Origin: Bacteroidota bacterium
GTDB taxonomy: Bacteria; Bacteroidota; Ignavibacteria; Kryptoniales; JAKASW01
Assembly: GCA_021845665.1 (NCBI GenBank)
Contig: JAJZVO010000005.1
Location: 81,422-128,403, forward strand
Direction of reading: 5' to 3'
DNA: 46,982 nucleotides
In this document: piece after piece, positions 30,377-40,222 of the stretch
How the letters are laid out: every line of letters begins with the position of its first letter
Numbering within the stretch: the first letter of the stretch is position 1
Made by a program: the position numbers and the translations under genes
The notes under the pieces: generated by a model
Told to the model about the DNA's origin: nothing
Seen by the model: only the letters and a program-made list of their open reading frames with translations
Database searches by the model: none

Positions 30377-31584
30377 ACGGATGTGATTTCCTCCGGATTA
30401 AAGAACTCTGCTACCGTCGCACCAACCTTCGACTCTGCAAAATCGTTGTCTTGGATAATTCGGTTGCCGATTTCTTTAATCGTTTCTAATGGTGGCAGCG
30501 GTATTTCTCTCAATTCGGTCGCGCTTACGTTTACGTTTCCGTTAAACGTCCTGAAATACGTATCGAAAAGCTTGCTGTTCAGAAGTGCCGCAAGCCCGAC
30601 CGCCTCACTTCTCTCCAACTCCCCTTTCGGACGGTAGATGTAGTTGAGTTTGTTCTCGACACCTATGTAGTCCGGCTCATTCGGGTTAACAAAATATGGC
30701 GCGGCGATTAATCGACTCTTATCGTCCTTCGCGCTGAACCGCCGCAGCAGCACATAGTTGCGATTCGGAATGAGCACCGGCTCACTGGCATCGCAAATCT
30801 CAATGTACTGACCTTTCCCGATCTTATGAACCGGCCATTCGATGCTCATCTTAATCACGTTGTGCAGCCAGTAAAGGGGTGCCAAAACGACCTTCCCGTT
30901 TTCAAATCTCTCCCGGATGAACTTTCGCGCCCTGAAAGCAACGACGGGTCCGGTGGATATTTCGATACCGTAGTCTCTCAACCGGTGGTTCCAATTCCTG
31001 AAGATGTTGATAACGTCTTCTTCTGCACCGCTGCCAGAGACCTTTGTTCTCGGGTCTTCTTTCGAGAGTTTGAAATATGGCGGATTGGAAATGATGTAAT
31101 CAAATTGTTCCTGTTGTGGTCGGTCGAAGAGACTGATAGTATGACCGTCCTCAAAGACGCGAGCGTTTTCGAGTATGAAGTCTTTCGAGATAATCTTATA
31201 TACGAGCTCAATGCTTCTGCTTTTTAGCCAGGCTTTCAGATACTCAAACGCTCTTTCGGTGTATGGCAGAATCTCTTGATCTGTCTCGTAAGCAGTTACG
31301 TCAATTGCCCTCAGGTTCTCTGCCCCGCCGGTAAGCTTTTCCACGAGCGCACAAGTCAGTATTGCGGTGCCGCAACCCGGATCAAGAATACGAACGCGCT
31401 CCTTCGGCGAGCCAGCAAGGCCGCCCATGAAACGAGCGATTGCTGTTGGTGTAAAGAACTGTCCGTTCTGTTTTTTGTGTCCCTTCGTAACGCGGGCGGT
31501 GTAGTCGGTTCCTAGCCTGTCGGCGAAGTCACCTGGGAGCTCGTCTTCAAACGGCGCTATATCAAGGATATCTATCACGGTCAA
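30373..31584 (-). CDS. BsuBI/PstI-type N6-adenine DNA methyltransferase, possibly internally deleted
   Basis: 403 residues from a TTG at 31584 (GTG at 31578 is an alternative). Motif X is seen in G-Q-F-F-T-P-T-A-I-A-R-F-M (41-53), motif I in L-D-P-G-C-G-T-A-I-L-T (67-77) and motif IV in N-P-P-Y (167-170), all as in BsuBI/PstI methyltransferases, which protect the CTGCAG site. The C-terminal target part has G-I-E-I-S-T-G-P-V-V-A-F-R and ends in L-N-S-K-L-F. Such enzymes are about 500 residues. After N-P-P-Y-F-K-L-S-K-E-D-P-R the sequence jumps within 13 residues to a region expected about 100 residues later (I-N-I-F-R-N-W-N), so a large in-frame deletion of the late motifs is likely. Confidence 0.85.
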   Translation of the reverse strand: MTVIDILDIAPFEDELPGDFADRLGTDYTARVTKGHKKQNGQFFTPTAIARFMGGLAGSPKERVRILDPGCGTAILTCALVEKLTGGAENLRAIDVTAYETDQEILPYTERAFEYLKAWLKSRSIELVYKIISKDFILENARVFEDGHTISLFDRPQQEQFDYIISNPPYFKLSKEDPRTKVSGSGAEEDVINIFRNWNHRLRDYGIEISTGPVVAFRARKFIRERFENGKVVLAPLYWLHNVIKMSIEWPVHKIGKGQYIEICDASEPVLIPNRNYVLLRRFSAKDDKSRLIAAPYFVNPNEPDYIGVENKLNYIYRPKGELERSEAVGLAALLNSKLFDTYFRTFNGNVNVSATELREIPLPPLETIKEIGNRIIQDNDFAESKVGATVAEFFNPEEITSV

Positions 31585-31808
31585 AAGTTAACACTCATTC
31601 TAAGCGTGAGCAAGAAACGGTGTTTCTGTCAAAATCCAAAATCCGTGGGAATTACAGTGGGGTCAACTTGATTTTCCCCGTGCTACTGATTAAAATGAAT
31701 CGGCTCTTTTAGAGGTGTGTGCGGAAGAAAACACAGGCCCACGATATCAAAGACACGCTGCGTTTGACACGAATGCAGGCGTTTCAGAGATAGATAACAA
31801 CGGAGAGT

Positions 31809-32747
31809 ATGCAAATGGCACACGGGGGCGGAAACCAAGGAAAGAAAAGGGCAACTGAAAAGAGGCAAGGTATTATCAAACAATCAAAGCTTACCAGGCA
31901 TCCTGTAATTCGGAAAAGGTCCGTATCGGAGGAGAAAGCGCGGTACCGAAAGAAGATCGCGTTCGGATGGTACGGCGGCAAGTATAGTCACCTGGAATGG
32001 CTTCTACCTCTCCTTCCAGAATGCCATCATTACTGTGAACCGTTTGGGGGCTCGGCAGCTGTGCTACTCAACAGAGACCCGTCACCTGTCGAAACCTATA
32101 ATGATCTTGACGGCGACGTTGTGAATTTCTTCCGCGTGCTCAGAGAACAGAAGGATGATCTCTTGTACTCTATTGGTTTGACTCCGTTTTCTCGAGAAGA
32201 GTTTTTGGCAGCTATCCAGACCAATGGGAACGGAAAAAACCTATCGCCGCTTGAACGTGCAAGACGCTTCTATATTCGTGCCCGGCAAGTTCGCACCGGT
32301 CTTGCACAGACTGCATCCATAGGTCGTTGGGCTAACTGCCTCAATACAAGCCGAGCTGGAATGTCCGGGGCGGTCTCGCGATGGCTGGGTAGTGTAGAGG
32401 GTCTCGAATACATTGCCACTCGTCTGTTGCGCGTCCAAATTGAAAACGACAAGGCCGAAAAGGTAATACAACGCTATGATAGCGGCGAGACACTATTCTA
32501 CTGCGATCCGCCGTACCCTCACGAATCTCGCGGCGATTCAAAAGCGTATCAGTTCGAACTAAGCGACGAAGAACATGTAGCTCTGGCAAAATTGCTGAAC
32601 GGCGTGAAGGGAAAGGTCGCTGTTTCGGGCTATGACTGTGAGTTAATGCGGACTCTATATAAAGAGTGGAATATTCACAAAGAAAAGCCGAAACAGGCGA
32701 TGTCTATAAAGCAGGAGCGACAAGAAATCCTCTGGACAAACTATTAA
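31809..32747 (+). CDS. D12-class (Dam-like) N6-adenine DNA methyltransferase
   Basis: 312 residues. The start at 31809 has GGAG just upstream; a second in-frame ATG at 31815 has better spacing. The N-terminal 45 residues are basic and low complexity, then F-G-W-Y-G-G-K-Y-S (52-60) gives the D12 N-terminal motif, P-F-G-G-S-A-A-V (78-85) gives motif I, and Y-C-D-P-P-Y-P-H (231-238) holds the catalytic D-P-P-Y. The family methylates adenine in short palindromes. It begins the second restriction-modification pair, transcribed away from the first, and its stop overlaps the next start (TAATG). Confidence 0.92.
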   Translation: MQMAHGGGNQGKKRATEKRQGIIKQSKLTRHPVIRKRSVSEEKARYRKKIAFGWYGGKYSHLEWLLPLLPECHHYCEPFGGSAAVLLNRDPSPVETYNDLDGDVVNFFRVLREQKDDLLYSIGLTPFSREEFLAAIQTNGNGKNLSPLERARRFYIRARQVRTGLAQTASIGRWANCLNTSRAGMSGAVSRWLGSVEGLEYIATRLLRVQIENDKAEKVIQRYDSGETLFYCDPPYPHESRGDSKAYQFELSDEEHVALAKLLNGVKGKVAVSGYDCELMRTLYKEWNIHKEKPKQAMSIKQERQEILWTNY

Positions 32748-33634
32748 TGGATGACGCGAAGTCATTTACTGAAAGATGTCAAGACTTCCTTGATAAAGGG
32801 TGGAGATCCATTTCAATTGTCCCATTCGATCAGGCGAACCACAGAGTATTGGGCGGTTCGACAGAGCCATACGTCAATAACCCGCTTCGCTGTCCGGCGG
32901 TGACTAAGAAGTACAGATTTCAACAGAAGAACAAAGAAGACTGGGACAGACTGGTTACGGTGCTGGACGAAGTGGAGAAAAGAAGCGACATATCATTCAC
33001 GTCGGTCGTGTTCGACCAGGTTCTGGTTGAGATTTATCACCTTCTCGCCGATGTGCAAGTCGTTTATCCTACCCCAAACAGAGTGAGTCTCGCACAAACT
33101 ATCGATCTCGTCTCTGAATATGTCTACGACAAATCAGGCGGCGACCGCATGGAGGCCGTATGCACGGCATTATTCAGAGCGATCACAAAGGAATTTCGAA
33201 TCTTTGATGATGTACGAAGACAGAAAGTCAACACCGCTGACGCATCCTCCGGGATGGGCGCGGATATCGAGTGTCGCCTCAAAGGCAAGATAGTTCTTCT
33301 CGTGGAGGTTAAAGATCGCTCATTGACCCTTACACAGATCGATTCAAAACTAGATGTTGCCAGAGCGCGGAAGATGTCTGAGATTTTGTTCTTGGCTGAA
33401 CAGGGACTCGACAAGGCAGACAAAGAGAATGCCGAGGCAAGAATCCTGTCTGAGTTTACCAGCGGTCAGAACGTCTACGTCTCGAATTTCCTGGAGTTTT
33501 CCTCCGGTATTCTGATCTTACTCGGTGAGAAAGGAAGGGTCCTTTTCTTATCCTTTATCGGCGAGGAGCTTGACCGAGCAACCTCCTCAATTGTTCACCG
33601 GAAGGCGTGGGCAAATCTTCTCAAGACAATCTGA
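32747..33634 (+). CDS. Type II restriction endonuclease candidate (PD-(D/E)xK, SacI-like?)
   Basis: 295 residues, coupled to the methyltransferase gene by a one-base TAATG overlap. The active-site candidate is S-G-M-G-A-D-I-E-C (D173, E175) followed by L-L-V-E-V-K-D-R (E187, K189), a D-x13-E-x-K arrangement typical of PD-(D/E)xK nucleases. The segments D-A-S-S-G-M and V-E-V-K-D-R-S-L-T-L-T resemble what I remember of the SacI-family nuclease, but I am not certain of this. Nothing suggests disruption, so the pair is probably functional. It may have replaced the BsuBI/PstI-type system. Confidence 0.75.
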   Translation: MDDAKSFTERCQDFLDKGWRSISIVPFDQANHRVLGGSTEPYVNNPLRCPAVTKKYRFQQKNKEDWDRLVTVLDEVEKRSDISFTSVVFDQVLVEIYHLLADVQVVYPTPNRVSLAQTIDLVSEYVYDKSGGDRMEAVCTALFRAITKEFRIFDDVRRQKVNTADASSGMGADIECRLKGKIVLLVEVKDRSLTLTQIDSKLDVARARKMSEILFLAEQGLDKADKENAEARILSEFTSGQNVYVSNFLEFSSGILILLGEKGRVLFLSFIGEELDRATSSIVHRKAWANLLKTI

Positions 33635-33676
33635 CACCACCCAAAACGACAGAATCATTCTCTGGTATGAACTCTC

Positions 33677-35932
33677 TCACTTCTCAATCACCACCTCCTG
33701 CTCCATCCCCTTCTGGATCTCAACCTCCACCGTTTTCTTCTCCTTATCTATCTTCGCCTCAGCTTTCTTCCCGTTCACCATCAGACTCCCTTTCGGAACC
33801 ACGTTGTAGACGAGAACCTTCCCTTCGCACCCGAGAGCGGGAACGCCGACGCTAATCCGATTCCCTTTCTGGGAGATCGTGATAACCTTCAGGCTGTCGT
33901 TTGAGAATCGATCCATATAAGCGAAGCTGTTCGTGAAATTCCCGTTGCCCGGGAAGGCATTTATGACAAGTTGCGGCTTCGCCTTTCGGTTCCAGTTCAC
34001 CGAGTTTCCATTCAGCCAGTTCTCGCCGGTGACGAATATCGCGTTCTGCTTCACGAATACAGGAATGTGCTCTGTGGAAAGCACGCAGGTGTATGTCTTC
34101 CCACCGGCGTAAGCTCTTGATGGCGAATACCAATCGTACCAGGTGCCCGCAGGAAGATAAATGTCGCGTGTCGCCTGGCCGGGCTCGGTCACCGGCGCGA
34201 CAAGAAACGAGTTGCCGAACAAATATTCATTCCAGATGTCGTACGTGTTGGCGTCAGCGGGGAACTCATACGCGAGCGGCTTCATCAGAACGCCGTTGAC
34301 GTCCGAAGTGTTCAGCTGAGAATAAACATACGGCGCGAGTTCCATTCTCTCCTCGCACGCGCGCCTGAAGTTGTCCTGGAGAGTCCTGCCGTAATGCCAT
34401 GGTGCCCTGTCCTCTCCATGACCGCCGGCGCCGTCAAGCTTTATCTCGAACAATCCCGACCAGGTGCCGAACTGCAGCCAGCGCGTGAAGAGCTCTTCAG
34501 GCTCCATTCCCGGGTCACCCAGGTATCCGCCGACGTCGCTCCCCCAGTCGGGGAAACCGATGAAGCCAACTCGCATCGCGTTGGCAACACTGCATGCGAG
34601 ACCGTCCCAGCTTTCGCGCGAGTCGCCGCCCCAAAGGGCACTCAGATATTTCTGGCTTCCCTGCATTCCGGCGCGTGCGTAGTTGAAGTTATCCTTTCCC
34701 CATTTCGTGGTAAGAACAGAGCTGATTACTTTATCGTAAAGATAGATGTACTTGTTCCTCCGTTCCCACGGTGGAGTCTTATCATGCCATGCCTGCTCGA
34801 CGGGGAACGCCTCGTCGGCGCGGTCCATCTTGTTTCCCTGCACGCCGTAGTCGTAAATGTTTTTGATGAGCACACTGCCGAATTTCGAAACCGTCATAGG
34901 ATTGCTCAGATCGATGTAACCGTGTGTCCCCGGCATTCCTTTGATTATGGTCGTGTCTCCGAATGTGCATGGCGCGACCCACGACATGAACTTAAGATTG
35001 TAGTCCGAGTTCAGTTCGTGTATCCATTCCCCGGGGTCGCCGAAACCTTTGCCGAAATCCATCTTAGACCATCCCTGTACTCCGTTGCTGTACGGCCTGT
35101 CGACCATGATCGACGTTATCGGAATCTTCAGCGCCGTCATCTCCTTTGCATCGTTGAGTATATCTTCCTTGCCCTTCCAATCCTGGTCCCTCCAGATCGC
35201 AACGCCGCACGCCCATGCAGGCACGTACTTGGGAGCACCGATCACTTTGTAATACGCTTTCATGATCTCATCGCCGTTCGTGCCGGTGAATATGTACCAG
35301 TTTAGGTTGCCGGTCCGGTGATAGATTTCTGTGACGCCGTTTATCGCAAACTGGTATTGTCCCTCCGCGAAAGTATCGAAGAACGAAGCGTAGCCGAGGC
35401 TGTTCATGAAAAATGCGGACCAAGCCGAGGCATAATTCTCGTGATACCTTGTGTCTTCGCCTTTGACATCGAAGCTCTGGACGGAACCGGTAATATCCGG
35501 ACTCTTGTGATTATCGGGAACGAGGTTCTCGCGTATTCCGAAGAAGTGTCCGCCGAGATATTTCAGATAGATCGACACGTCGCGCGCCCACTTCGGATGT
35601 GCGTAGATGTGCCAGCCGCCGTCGATGCTGTCGATATTGAGATCCACCGTGTAGTCGTTCTTCGTGTTCACCAGCCCGGGATTCCAGACCTTTTCATAGA
35701 GAAGCTCCAGCTCTATGCGCTCTGCGCTTTGCCGTTTCACTTTCATCGATGACGGGGTAATGAAGTTGTACTGAATGCTGTCGACTTCCATGATGGGTTT
35801 GTTGTCCCGCATGAGTACAATCTGGGCTTCATCTGGAAACACGGATATCGAATAGTCCGGCTTCTGTGTTTGCGCAATGATTGAAACGGGAATGAAAATG
35901 AGAGAGACAAATATGGTAGACAGCAGCTTCAT
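33677..35932 (-). CDS. Secreted glycoside hydrolase family 31 protein
   Basis: 751 residues with a signal peptide (1-21, ending I-I-A-Q). The N-terminal beta-sandwich (about 25-230) precedes the GH31 barrel: P-A-W-A-C-G-V-A-I-W-R-D (238-249), nucleophile D370 in G-N-K-M-D-R-A-D-E, and acid/base D466 in W-G-S-D-V-G-G-Y. A C-terminal beta domain follows from about 585 (Y-L-P-A-G-T-W-Y-D-W). Family members are alpha-glucosidases, alpha-xylosidases and sulfoquinovosidases; the specificity is not predictable here. It is periplasmic or extracellular. The two catalytic aspartates are present, so it is probably active. It is convergent with the endonuclease gene, 42 bases away. Confidence 0.93.
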   Translation of the reverse strand: MKLLSTIFVSLIFIPVSIIAQTQKPDYSISVFPDEAQIVLMRDNKPIMEVDSIQYNFITPSSMKVKRQSAERIELELLYEKVWNPGLVNTKNDYTVDLNIDSIDGGWHIYAHPKWARDVSIYLKYLGGHFFGIRENLVPDNHKSPDITGSVQSFDVKGEDTRYHENYASAWSAFFMNSLGYASFFDTFAEGQYQFAINGVTEIYHRTGNLNWYIFTGTNGDEIMKAYYKVIGAPKYVPAWACGVAIWRDQDWKGKEDILNDAKEMTALKIPITSIMVDRPYSNGVQGWSKMDFGKGFGDPGEWIHELNSDYNLKFMSWVAPCTFGDTTIIKGMPGTHGYIDLSNPMTVSKFGSVLIKNIYDYGVQGNKMDRADEAFPVEQAWHDKTPPWERRNKYIYLYDKVISSVLTTKWGKDNFNYARAGMQGSQKYLSALWGGDSRESWDGLACSVANAMRVGFIGFPDWGSDVGGYLGDPGMEPEELFTRWLQFGTWSGLFEIKLDGAGGHGEDRAPWHYGRTLQDNFRRACEERMELAPYVYSQLNTSDVNGVLMKPLAYEFPADANTYDIWNEYLFGNSFLVAPVTEPGQATRDIYLPAGTWYDWYSPSRAYAGGKTYTCVLSTEHIPVFVKQNAIFVTGENWLNGNSVNWNRKAKPQLVINAFPGNGNFTNSFAYMDRFSNDSLKVITISQKGNRISVGVPALGCEGKVLVYNVVPKGSLMVNGKKAEAKIDKEKKTVEVEIQKGMEQEVVIEK

Positions 35933-36116
35933 GGTGAATTCCTTTCTCCGGCGTTTCGAATGAAAGAGTCTAACAGACTCGGATGAAAGATGGTAGCGGG
36001 GCGGCCCCCTCTAAAATGGCTGAAAGTGGAGTGAAGATCCGCGTGAAAGTTGCACCCGGTAGGTGGAACGATTGACCTGCCGACTACATTGATGCACCTC
36101 GAAAGGTTAGCACTCG

Positions 36117-37424
36117 CTATTTCAAGAGAACCATCTTCATCGTCTTGTGGTAACTTCCCGCATCGAGCCGGCAGAAATAGACACCGCTCGAAAGACCCGT
36201 CCCGTTGAAGATGACGTTGTATTCTCCCGGTCGCTTCGTACCATTAACAAGCGTCGCAACTTCCTGGCCAAGTACGTTATAGACTTTAAGTGCTACAAAT
36301 CCGAAATCCGCAATCCGAAATTCGATATCGGTAGTGGGATTGAACGGGTTGGGATAATTCTGGCTCAATGAAAAACCGGTCGGCTGCCGGGGCGCTACGC
36401 CCTGAACCGATGTCACAATATCTTTAACAGGAATCTTGTACGCACCGTCCTGTGTCCCGGCGAAGACGAACTTTTTATTCGCAGCAAGTGCACTGATCGT
36501 GCCAACTCCGAGGTCAGAGATATCCAGCTCTATCCAATTTTCGCCGAGGTTCGTCGTCAGGTAGAGTTCATGCCTGAAGTTGAATCCGGAACGGTTGCTG
36601 ACTCCCAGATAGGCAAAAAACAGGCTGTCATATTTCGCGAAGAGAATAGAGTTAACCTCGCTCGAATCTGTAAAGGGAAGACCGCTGTCCCTTTCGATCC
36701 ACGTCGAATCCCGGCTGTACATGAACACGCCCTTGTTTGTACCCACAAAGACATCTGAATCCAGCGATGTTATCACAAACCCATCGGCGGTATCCAGCCC
36801 GATATTTTTCCACGCTATGCTATCCGGATATGTTGAATACACCCCCTTGCCCGTCATGGACTCCAGCGTGTACAACTTATTTCCGGCAGAAGTGATTCCG
36901 ATCGTTCCATATATTAGGGGGGCGCCGGGGACAAGTGGCTGTCCCAGGTTGAGTCCGGTATCGTCCGCCTTCCATATTGTACCATTATCTTTAGAGCTGA
37001 GCACGCCATCGTTCGTTGCCGCGTACGTGACGCTGTCGAGGTATGTCATGTCGTTAACGTTGGTACCCGCTGGAAGGCCCTGGCCGGACGCGCTCCACGA
37101 CTCTCCGTTGTCGGAAGAGCGGTAGAGACTGACCGGAGCGTTAGTACCCGCGAAGAGATAGCCGCCGCAATTATCCAGCGAGAATATGGAATCCGTTCCC
37201 ATCCCTGTCGGTGTGATTGGTGTCCAGCTCACGCCGCCGTCGGTCGATTTGATGAAGCCGCCGTTGAATGCCCCAAGGATCACTGTCGTGTCGTTGATGA
37301 CTAATATTCCTGTAATAGTGGAATACTGTAAGTTGGGGATAACCGACCATTGTGCCGGAAGAATACGCGGCGCAAAGAGAACGAGCAATATTGCTACTAG
37401 TCCCGAAACGAATCCAGTTTTCAT
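36117..37424 (-). CDS. BNR/sortilin-like repeat protein with T9SS type A sorting domain
   Basis: 435 residues from the ATG at 37424 (a GTG two codons earlier is possible; GAGG is well spaced for the ATG). A signal peptide ends near P-A-Q. The body contains repeated beta-propeller blades with S-x-D-x-G-x-x-W motifs (S-T-D-G-G-V-S-W, S-S-D-N-G-E-S-W, T-N-L-G-E-N-W), typical BNR/Asp-box repeats. The C-terminal domain is N-Y-P-N-P-F-N-P-T-T-D-I-E-F-R-I, then L-G-Q-E-V-A-T-L-V and K-M-V-L-L-K. The F-R-I-A-D-F-G-F stretch is encoded by a copy of the dispersed AAATCCGAAATCC-type repeat. It should be exported by T9SS. Confidence 0.9.
   Translation of the reverse strand: MKTGFVSGLVAILLVLFAPRILPAQWSVIPNLQYSTITGILVINDTTVILGAFNGGFIKSTDGGVSWTPITPTGMGTDSIFSLDNCGGYLFAGTNAPVSLYRSSDNGESWSASGQGLPAGTNVNDMTYLDSVTYAATNDGVLSSKDNGTIWKADDTGLNLGQPLVPGAPLIYGTIGITSAGNKLYTLESMTGKGVYSTYPDSIAWKNIGLDTADGFVITSLDSDVFVGTNKGVFMYSRDSTWIERDSGLPFTDSSEVNSILFAKYDSLFFAYLGVSNRSGFNFRHELYLTTNLGENWIELDISDLGVGTISALAANKKFVFAGTQDGAYKIPVKDIVTSVQGVAPRQPTGFSLSQNYPNPFNPTTDIEFRIADFGFVALKVYNVLGQEVATLVNGTKRPGEYNVIFNGTGLSSGVYFCRLDAGSYHKTMKMVLLK
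36296..36325 (-). repeat. Dispersed repeat embedded in a T9SS domain
   Basis: CAAATCCGAAATCCGCAATC followed by CGAAATTCG is read, in the sense of the gene, as F-R-I-A-D-F-G-F between the first and second strands of the sorting domain. It resembles the simple arrays at 1061-1260, and the reading frame is kept. Confidence 0.45.
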
Positions 37425-37624
37425 GTCCACCTCACATTTTACCCTCGATAATTCCCTCCCAAGCTCTCGCTACGCTCAATAACCCAGGAATCGAAGGGCC
37501 TTTGTGGAATTTACTCGCGAGTCGGAGAAATGTCAACTCCGTGTTGAGTAGCGCTGCTGAAATGGTAAAAAAAGCGGAAACGAAGCATCGTGCTCTCCAA
37601 GTCAAGCACCCGAATACCGGCGAA

Positions 37625-37662
37625 TGACAAAGGCGGCATGGTTTCCACACCGCCTTTTGTCA
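37625..37662 (-). terminator. Probable terminator downstream of gyrA
   Basis: TGACAAAGGCGG (37625-37636) pairs with CCGCCTTTTGTCA (37650-37662) apart from one bulged base. It lies 35 bases beyond the gyrA stop. In the minus-strand sense the stem ends in CCGCCTTT. It may act in both directions, since the T9SS gene and gyrA are co-directional. Confidence 0.6.
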
Positions 37663-37696
37663 TAGCTTGATTGCGAACCGGTTGGCTACCGGTACA

Positions 37697-40189
37697 TTAC
37701 TTTTCTTCTTCTTCGAAGAGGTCCGCCTGGTCGTCGTTGTTTTCGGATCCGTTCGATTCGCCGTCTTCTTCGGCGAGCACTCTTGCAACGGCTGCGATGA
37801 CGTCCGAATCCTGCAAACGTATCAGGCGCACGCCCTGCGTATTTCTGCCGGCTAGGCGGATGTCCTTCACGTGCTGGCGGATAAGGAAGCCCTTCGTCGT
37901 CACGATCATGATGTCATCGTTGTCGATGACCTCCTTGATCGAAAGGAGCTTGCCGTTCTTGTCGCCGGTCTTGACGGTGAATATTCCTTTGCCGCCACGG
38001 TGACGGAGGCTGTACTCTCCGACCTCGCTCCTCTTTCCGAAACCCTTGTCTGTAACGACAAGCACGCTGGCTCCGGGCCTGCTGACGGTTATCATACCGA
38101 TAACCTCGTCGCCCTTGCCTAAATTCATTCCTCTCACGCCGCGTGCGTTTCTTCCCATCGGGCGCACGTCCTTCTCGTTGAACCTGAGCGCCATACCGTT
38201 CTTGCTCCCGATGATAATATCGAGCTTGCCGTTCGTAAGCCAGGCGTCCATTAGCCTGTCGCCTTTGTCCAGGCCGATCGCGATGATTCCGATCTTCCTC
38301 GGGTTGGAGAACTCGCTGAGCGCAATCTTCTTCACGTTGCCGCGTCTCGTCACCATCGTCACGAAAAGATCTTCGCTGAAATCCTTGACCGGCAGGAACG
38401 TGGTTATGTCTTCGTCCGGCATTTTGCCGATGAGGTTCACGATCGACCTCCCTCGCGATGCTCTTCCTCCCTCAGGCACCTCGTGCACCTTCAGCCAATA
38501 CGCCCTTCCCTTGTCGGAGAAGAAGAGTATGTACTGGTGCGTCGATGCGATGAACATGTGCTCTACAAAATCGTCCTCGCGCGTAGTCTGAGCGGTTATT
38601 CCCTTGCCGCCGCGGCTCTGTCTCCTGTATCCGCTTACGGGATAACGCTTGATGAAGCCGTTATGCGTGATCGTGATGACTACGTCCTCCTCGGCGATCA
38701 TGTCTTCGATGCTGAACTCGGATGCCTCCTCGACGATCTCGGTGCGGCGCTCGTCACCGAAATTCTTCTTCAGTTCGAGAAGCTCGTCGCGGATGATTTC
38801 CATCCTCATATCCTTGCTGGCGAGAATGGCACGCAATTTCTCGATGAGCTTAATAGTCTCACGGTATTCGTCTTCGATCTTCTTTCTTTCCAGGCCGGTC
38901 AGCCTCTGGAGCGTAAGCGCGAGAATAGCCTTGGCCTGTATATCGCTAAGCTTGAACCTCTTCATCAATGCGGTTTTGGCCGACTCGGGGTCCTTAGATT
39001 TCTTTATCAGCTGTACGACTTCGTCGATGTTGTCGAGCGCTATCTTATAGCCTTCGAGTATGTGCGCCCGTCTTTCCGCCGCCTCGAGGTCGAACTTGGT
39101 CCGCCTTACGACAACTTCATGCCTATGCTTTATGAAGTACTCCATCACCTGCTTGAGGTTCAGCACCCTCGGAACGCCCTCGACGAGGGCAAGCATGATC
39201 ACGCCGAATGTCGTCTGCATCTGTGTATGCTTGTAAAGGTTGTTCAGAACGACCTGCGGCTCAGAGTCTCTCTTCAGCTCGATGACGACGCGGATGCCAT
39301 CCCTGTCCGACTCGTCCCTGATGTCAGAGATGTCTTCGAGCTTCTTTTCGCGGACAAGGTCCGCGATCTTCTCGATCAGGTTGGACTTGTTCACCTGGTA
39401 CGGGAGCTCGGTGACTATGATATTTACCCGTCCGTTCTTGAGAGTCTCGATGTTTGCCTTCGCGCGTACGATAATCCTGCCGCGGCCCGTCTTGTAAGCC
39501 TCGACCACTCCCTCGTACCCGAATATTATCCCGGCAGTCGGAAAATCTGGCGCCTTGATTATCTTGATCAGCTTCTCGATGGGCATCTCGGGATTCTTTA
39601 TCAGGTTCGCGATCGCGTCGACTGTGTCGCTGAGGTTGTGCGGCGGGATGTTCGTGGCCATGCCGACGGCAATTCCGCTGGAGCCGTTGACGAGGAGGTT
39701 CGGCACGAGTGAAGGAAGGACGACCGGCTCTTTCAGAGATTCGTCGAAGTTCGGCGTGAAGTCGACTGTGTTTTTCTCAAGATCCCGGAGCGTTTCGGCG
39801 GCGATCCTTGAAAGCCTCGCCTCGGTGTAACGCATTGCCGCGGGCGAGTCGCCGTCGATGGAACCGAAGTTGCCCTGTCCGTCGACCAGCGGATATCGCA
39901 TCGAGAAGTCCTGGGCCATTCTCACGATCGTGTCGTAAACTGCCGAGTCGCCGTGAGGATGGTATTTCCCAAGCACTTCTCCGACAATTCTCGCGCTCTT
40001 CTTGTACGGCTTGTTGTAGTCCAGGCCGAGATCATTCATTCCGAAGAGCACTCTCCTGTGCACCGGTTTCAGGCCGTCGCGCACGTCAGGAAGGGCCCGC
40101 GCCACGATGACCGACATAGCGTAGTCTATATACGAGCCTTTTATCTCGTCTTCTATATCGACCGGTACAAGTTTTTCATTCAAAGACAT
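37697..40189 (-). CDS. gyrA: DNA gyrase subunit A
   Basis: 830 residues, a normal length. The conserved N-terminus is [20 protein letters not shown]. The quinolone-determining region is [15 protein letters not shown] with S82 and D86 (wild-type residues). The active-site tyrosine is Y121 in M-R-Y-T-E-A-R-L. The gyrase box appears as Q-S-R-G-G-K-G, and blades with R-x-x-R-G-x-x-G follow. The last residues are acidic (E-E-E-K). GyrA with GyrB introduces negative supercoils. It is last in the dnaA-to-gyrA cluster, 33 bases after the WG-repeat gene. Confidence 0.98.
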   Translation of the reverse strand: MSLNEKLVPVDIEDEIKGSYIDYAMSVIVARALPDVRDGLKPVHRRVLFGMNDLGLDYNKPYKKSARIVGEVLGKYHPHGDSAVYDTIVRMAQDFSMRYPLVDGQGNFGSIDGDSPAAMRYTEARLSRIAAETLRDLEKNTVDFTPNFDESLKEPVVLPSLVPNLLVNGSSGIAVGMATNIPPHNLSDTVDAIANLIKNPEMPIEKLIKIIKAPDFPTAGIIFGYEGVVEAYKTGRGRIIVRAKANIETLKNGRVNIIVTELPYQVNKSNLIEKIADLVREKKLEDISDIRDESDRDGIRVVIELKRDSEPQVVLNNLYKHTQMQTTFGVIMLALVEGVPRVLNLKQVMEYFIKHRHEVVVRRTKFDLEAAERRAHILEGYKIALDNIDEVVQLIKKSKDPESAKTALMKRFKLSDIQAKAILALTLQRLTGLERKKIEDEYRETIKLIEKLRAILASKDMRMEIIRDELLELKKNFGDERRTEIVEEASEFSIEDMIAEEDVVITITHNGFIKRYPVSGYRRQSRGGKGITAQTTREDDFVEHMFIASTHQYILFFSDKGRAYWLKVHEVPEGGRASRGRSIVNLIGKMPDEDITTFLPVKDFSEDLFVTMVTRRGNVKKIALSEFSNPRKIGIIAIGLDKGDRLMDAWLTNGKLDIIIGSKNGMALRFNEKDVRPMGRNARGVRGMNLGKGDEVIGMITVSRPGASVLVVTDKGFGKRSEVGEYSLRHRGGKGIFTVKTGDKNGKLLSIKEVIDNDDIMIVTTKGFLIRQHVKDIRLAGRNTQGVRLIRLQDSDVIAAVARVLAEEDGESNGSENNDDQADLFEEEEK

Positions 40190-40222
40190 AATGTTTCCTG
40201 TTGTTTATAAAACTCTAGAATC

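Noticed and set aside
38483-39712. 409-codon plus-strand open frame opposite gyrA
   Set aside because: It lies entirely opposite a confident gyrA gene and reflects its codon bias.
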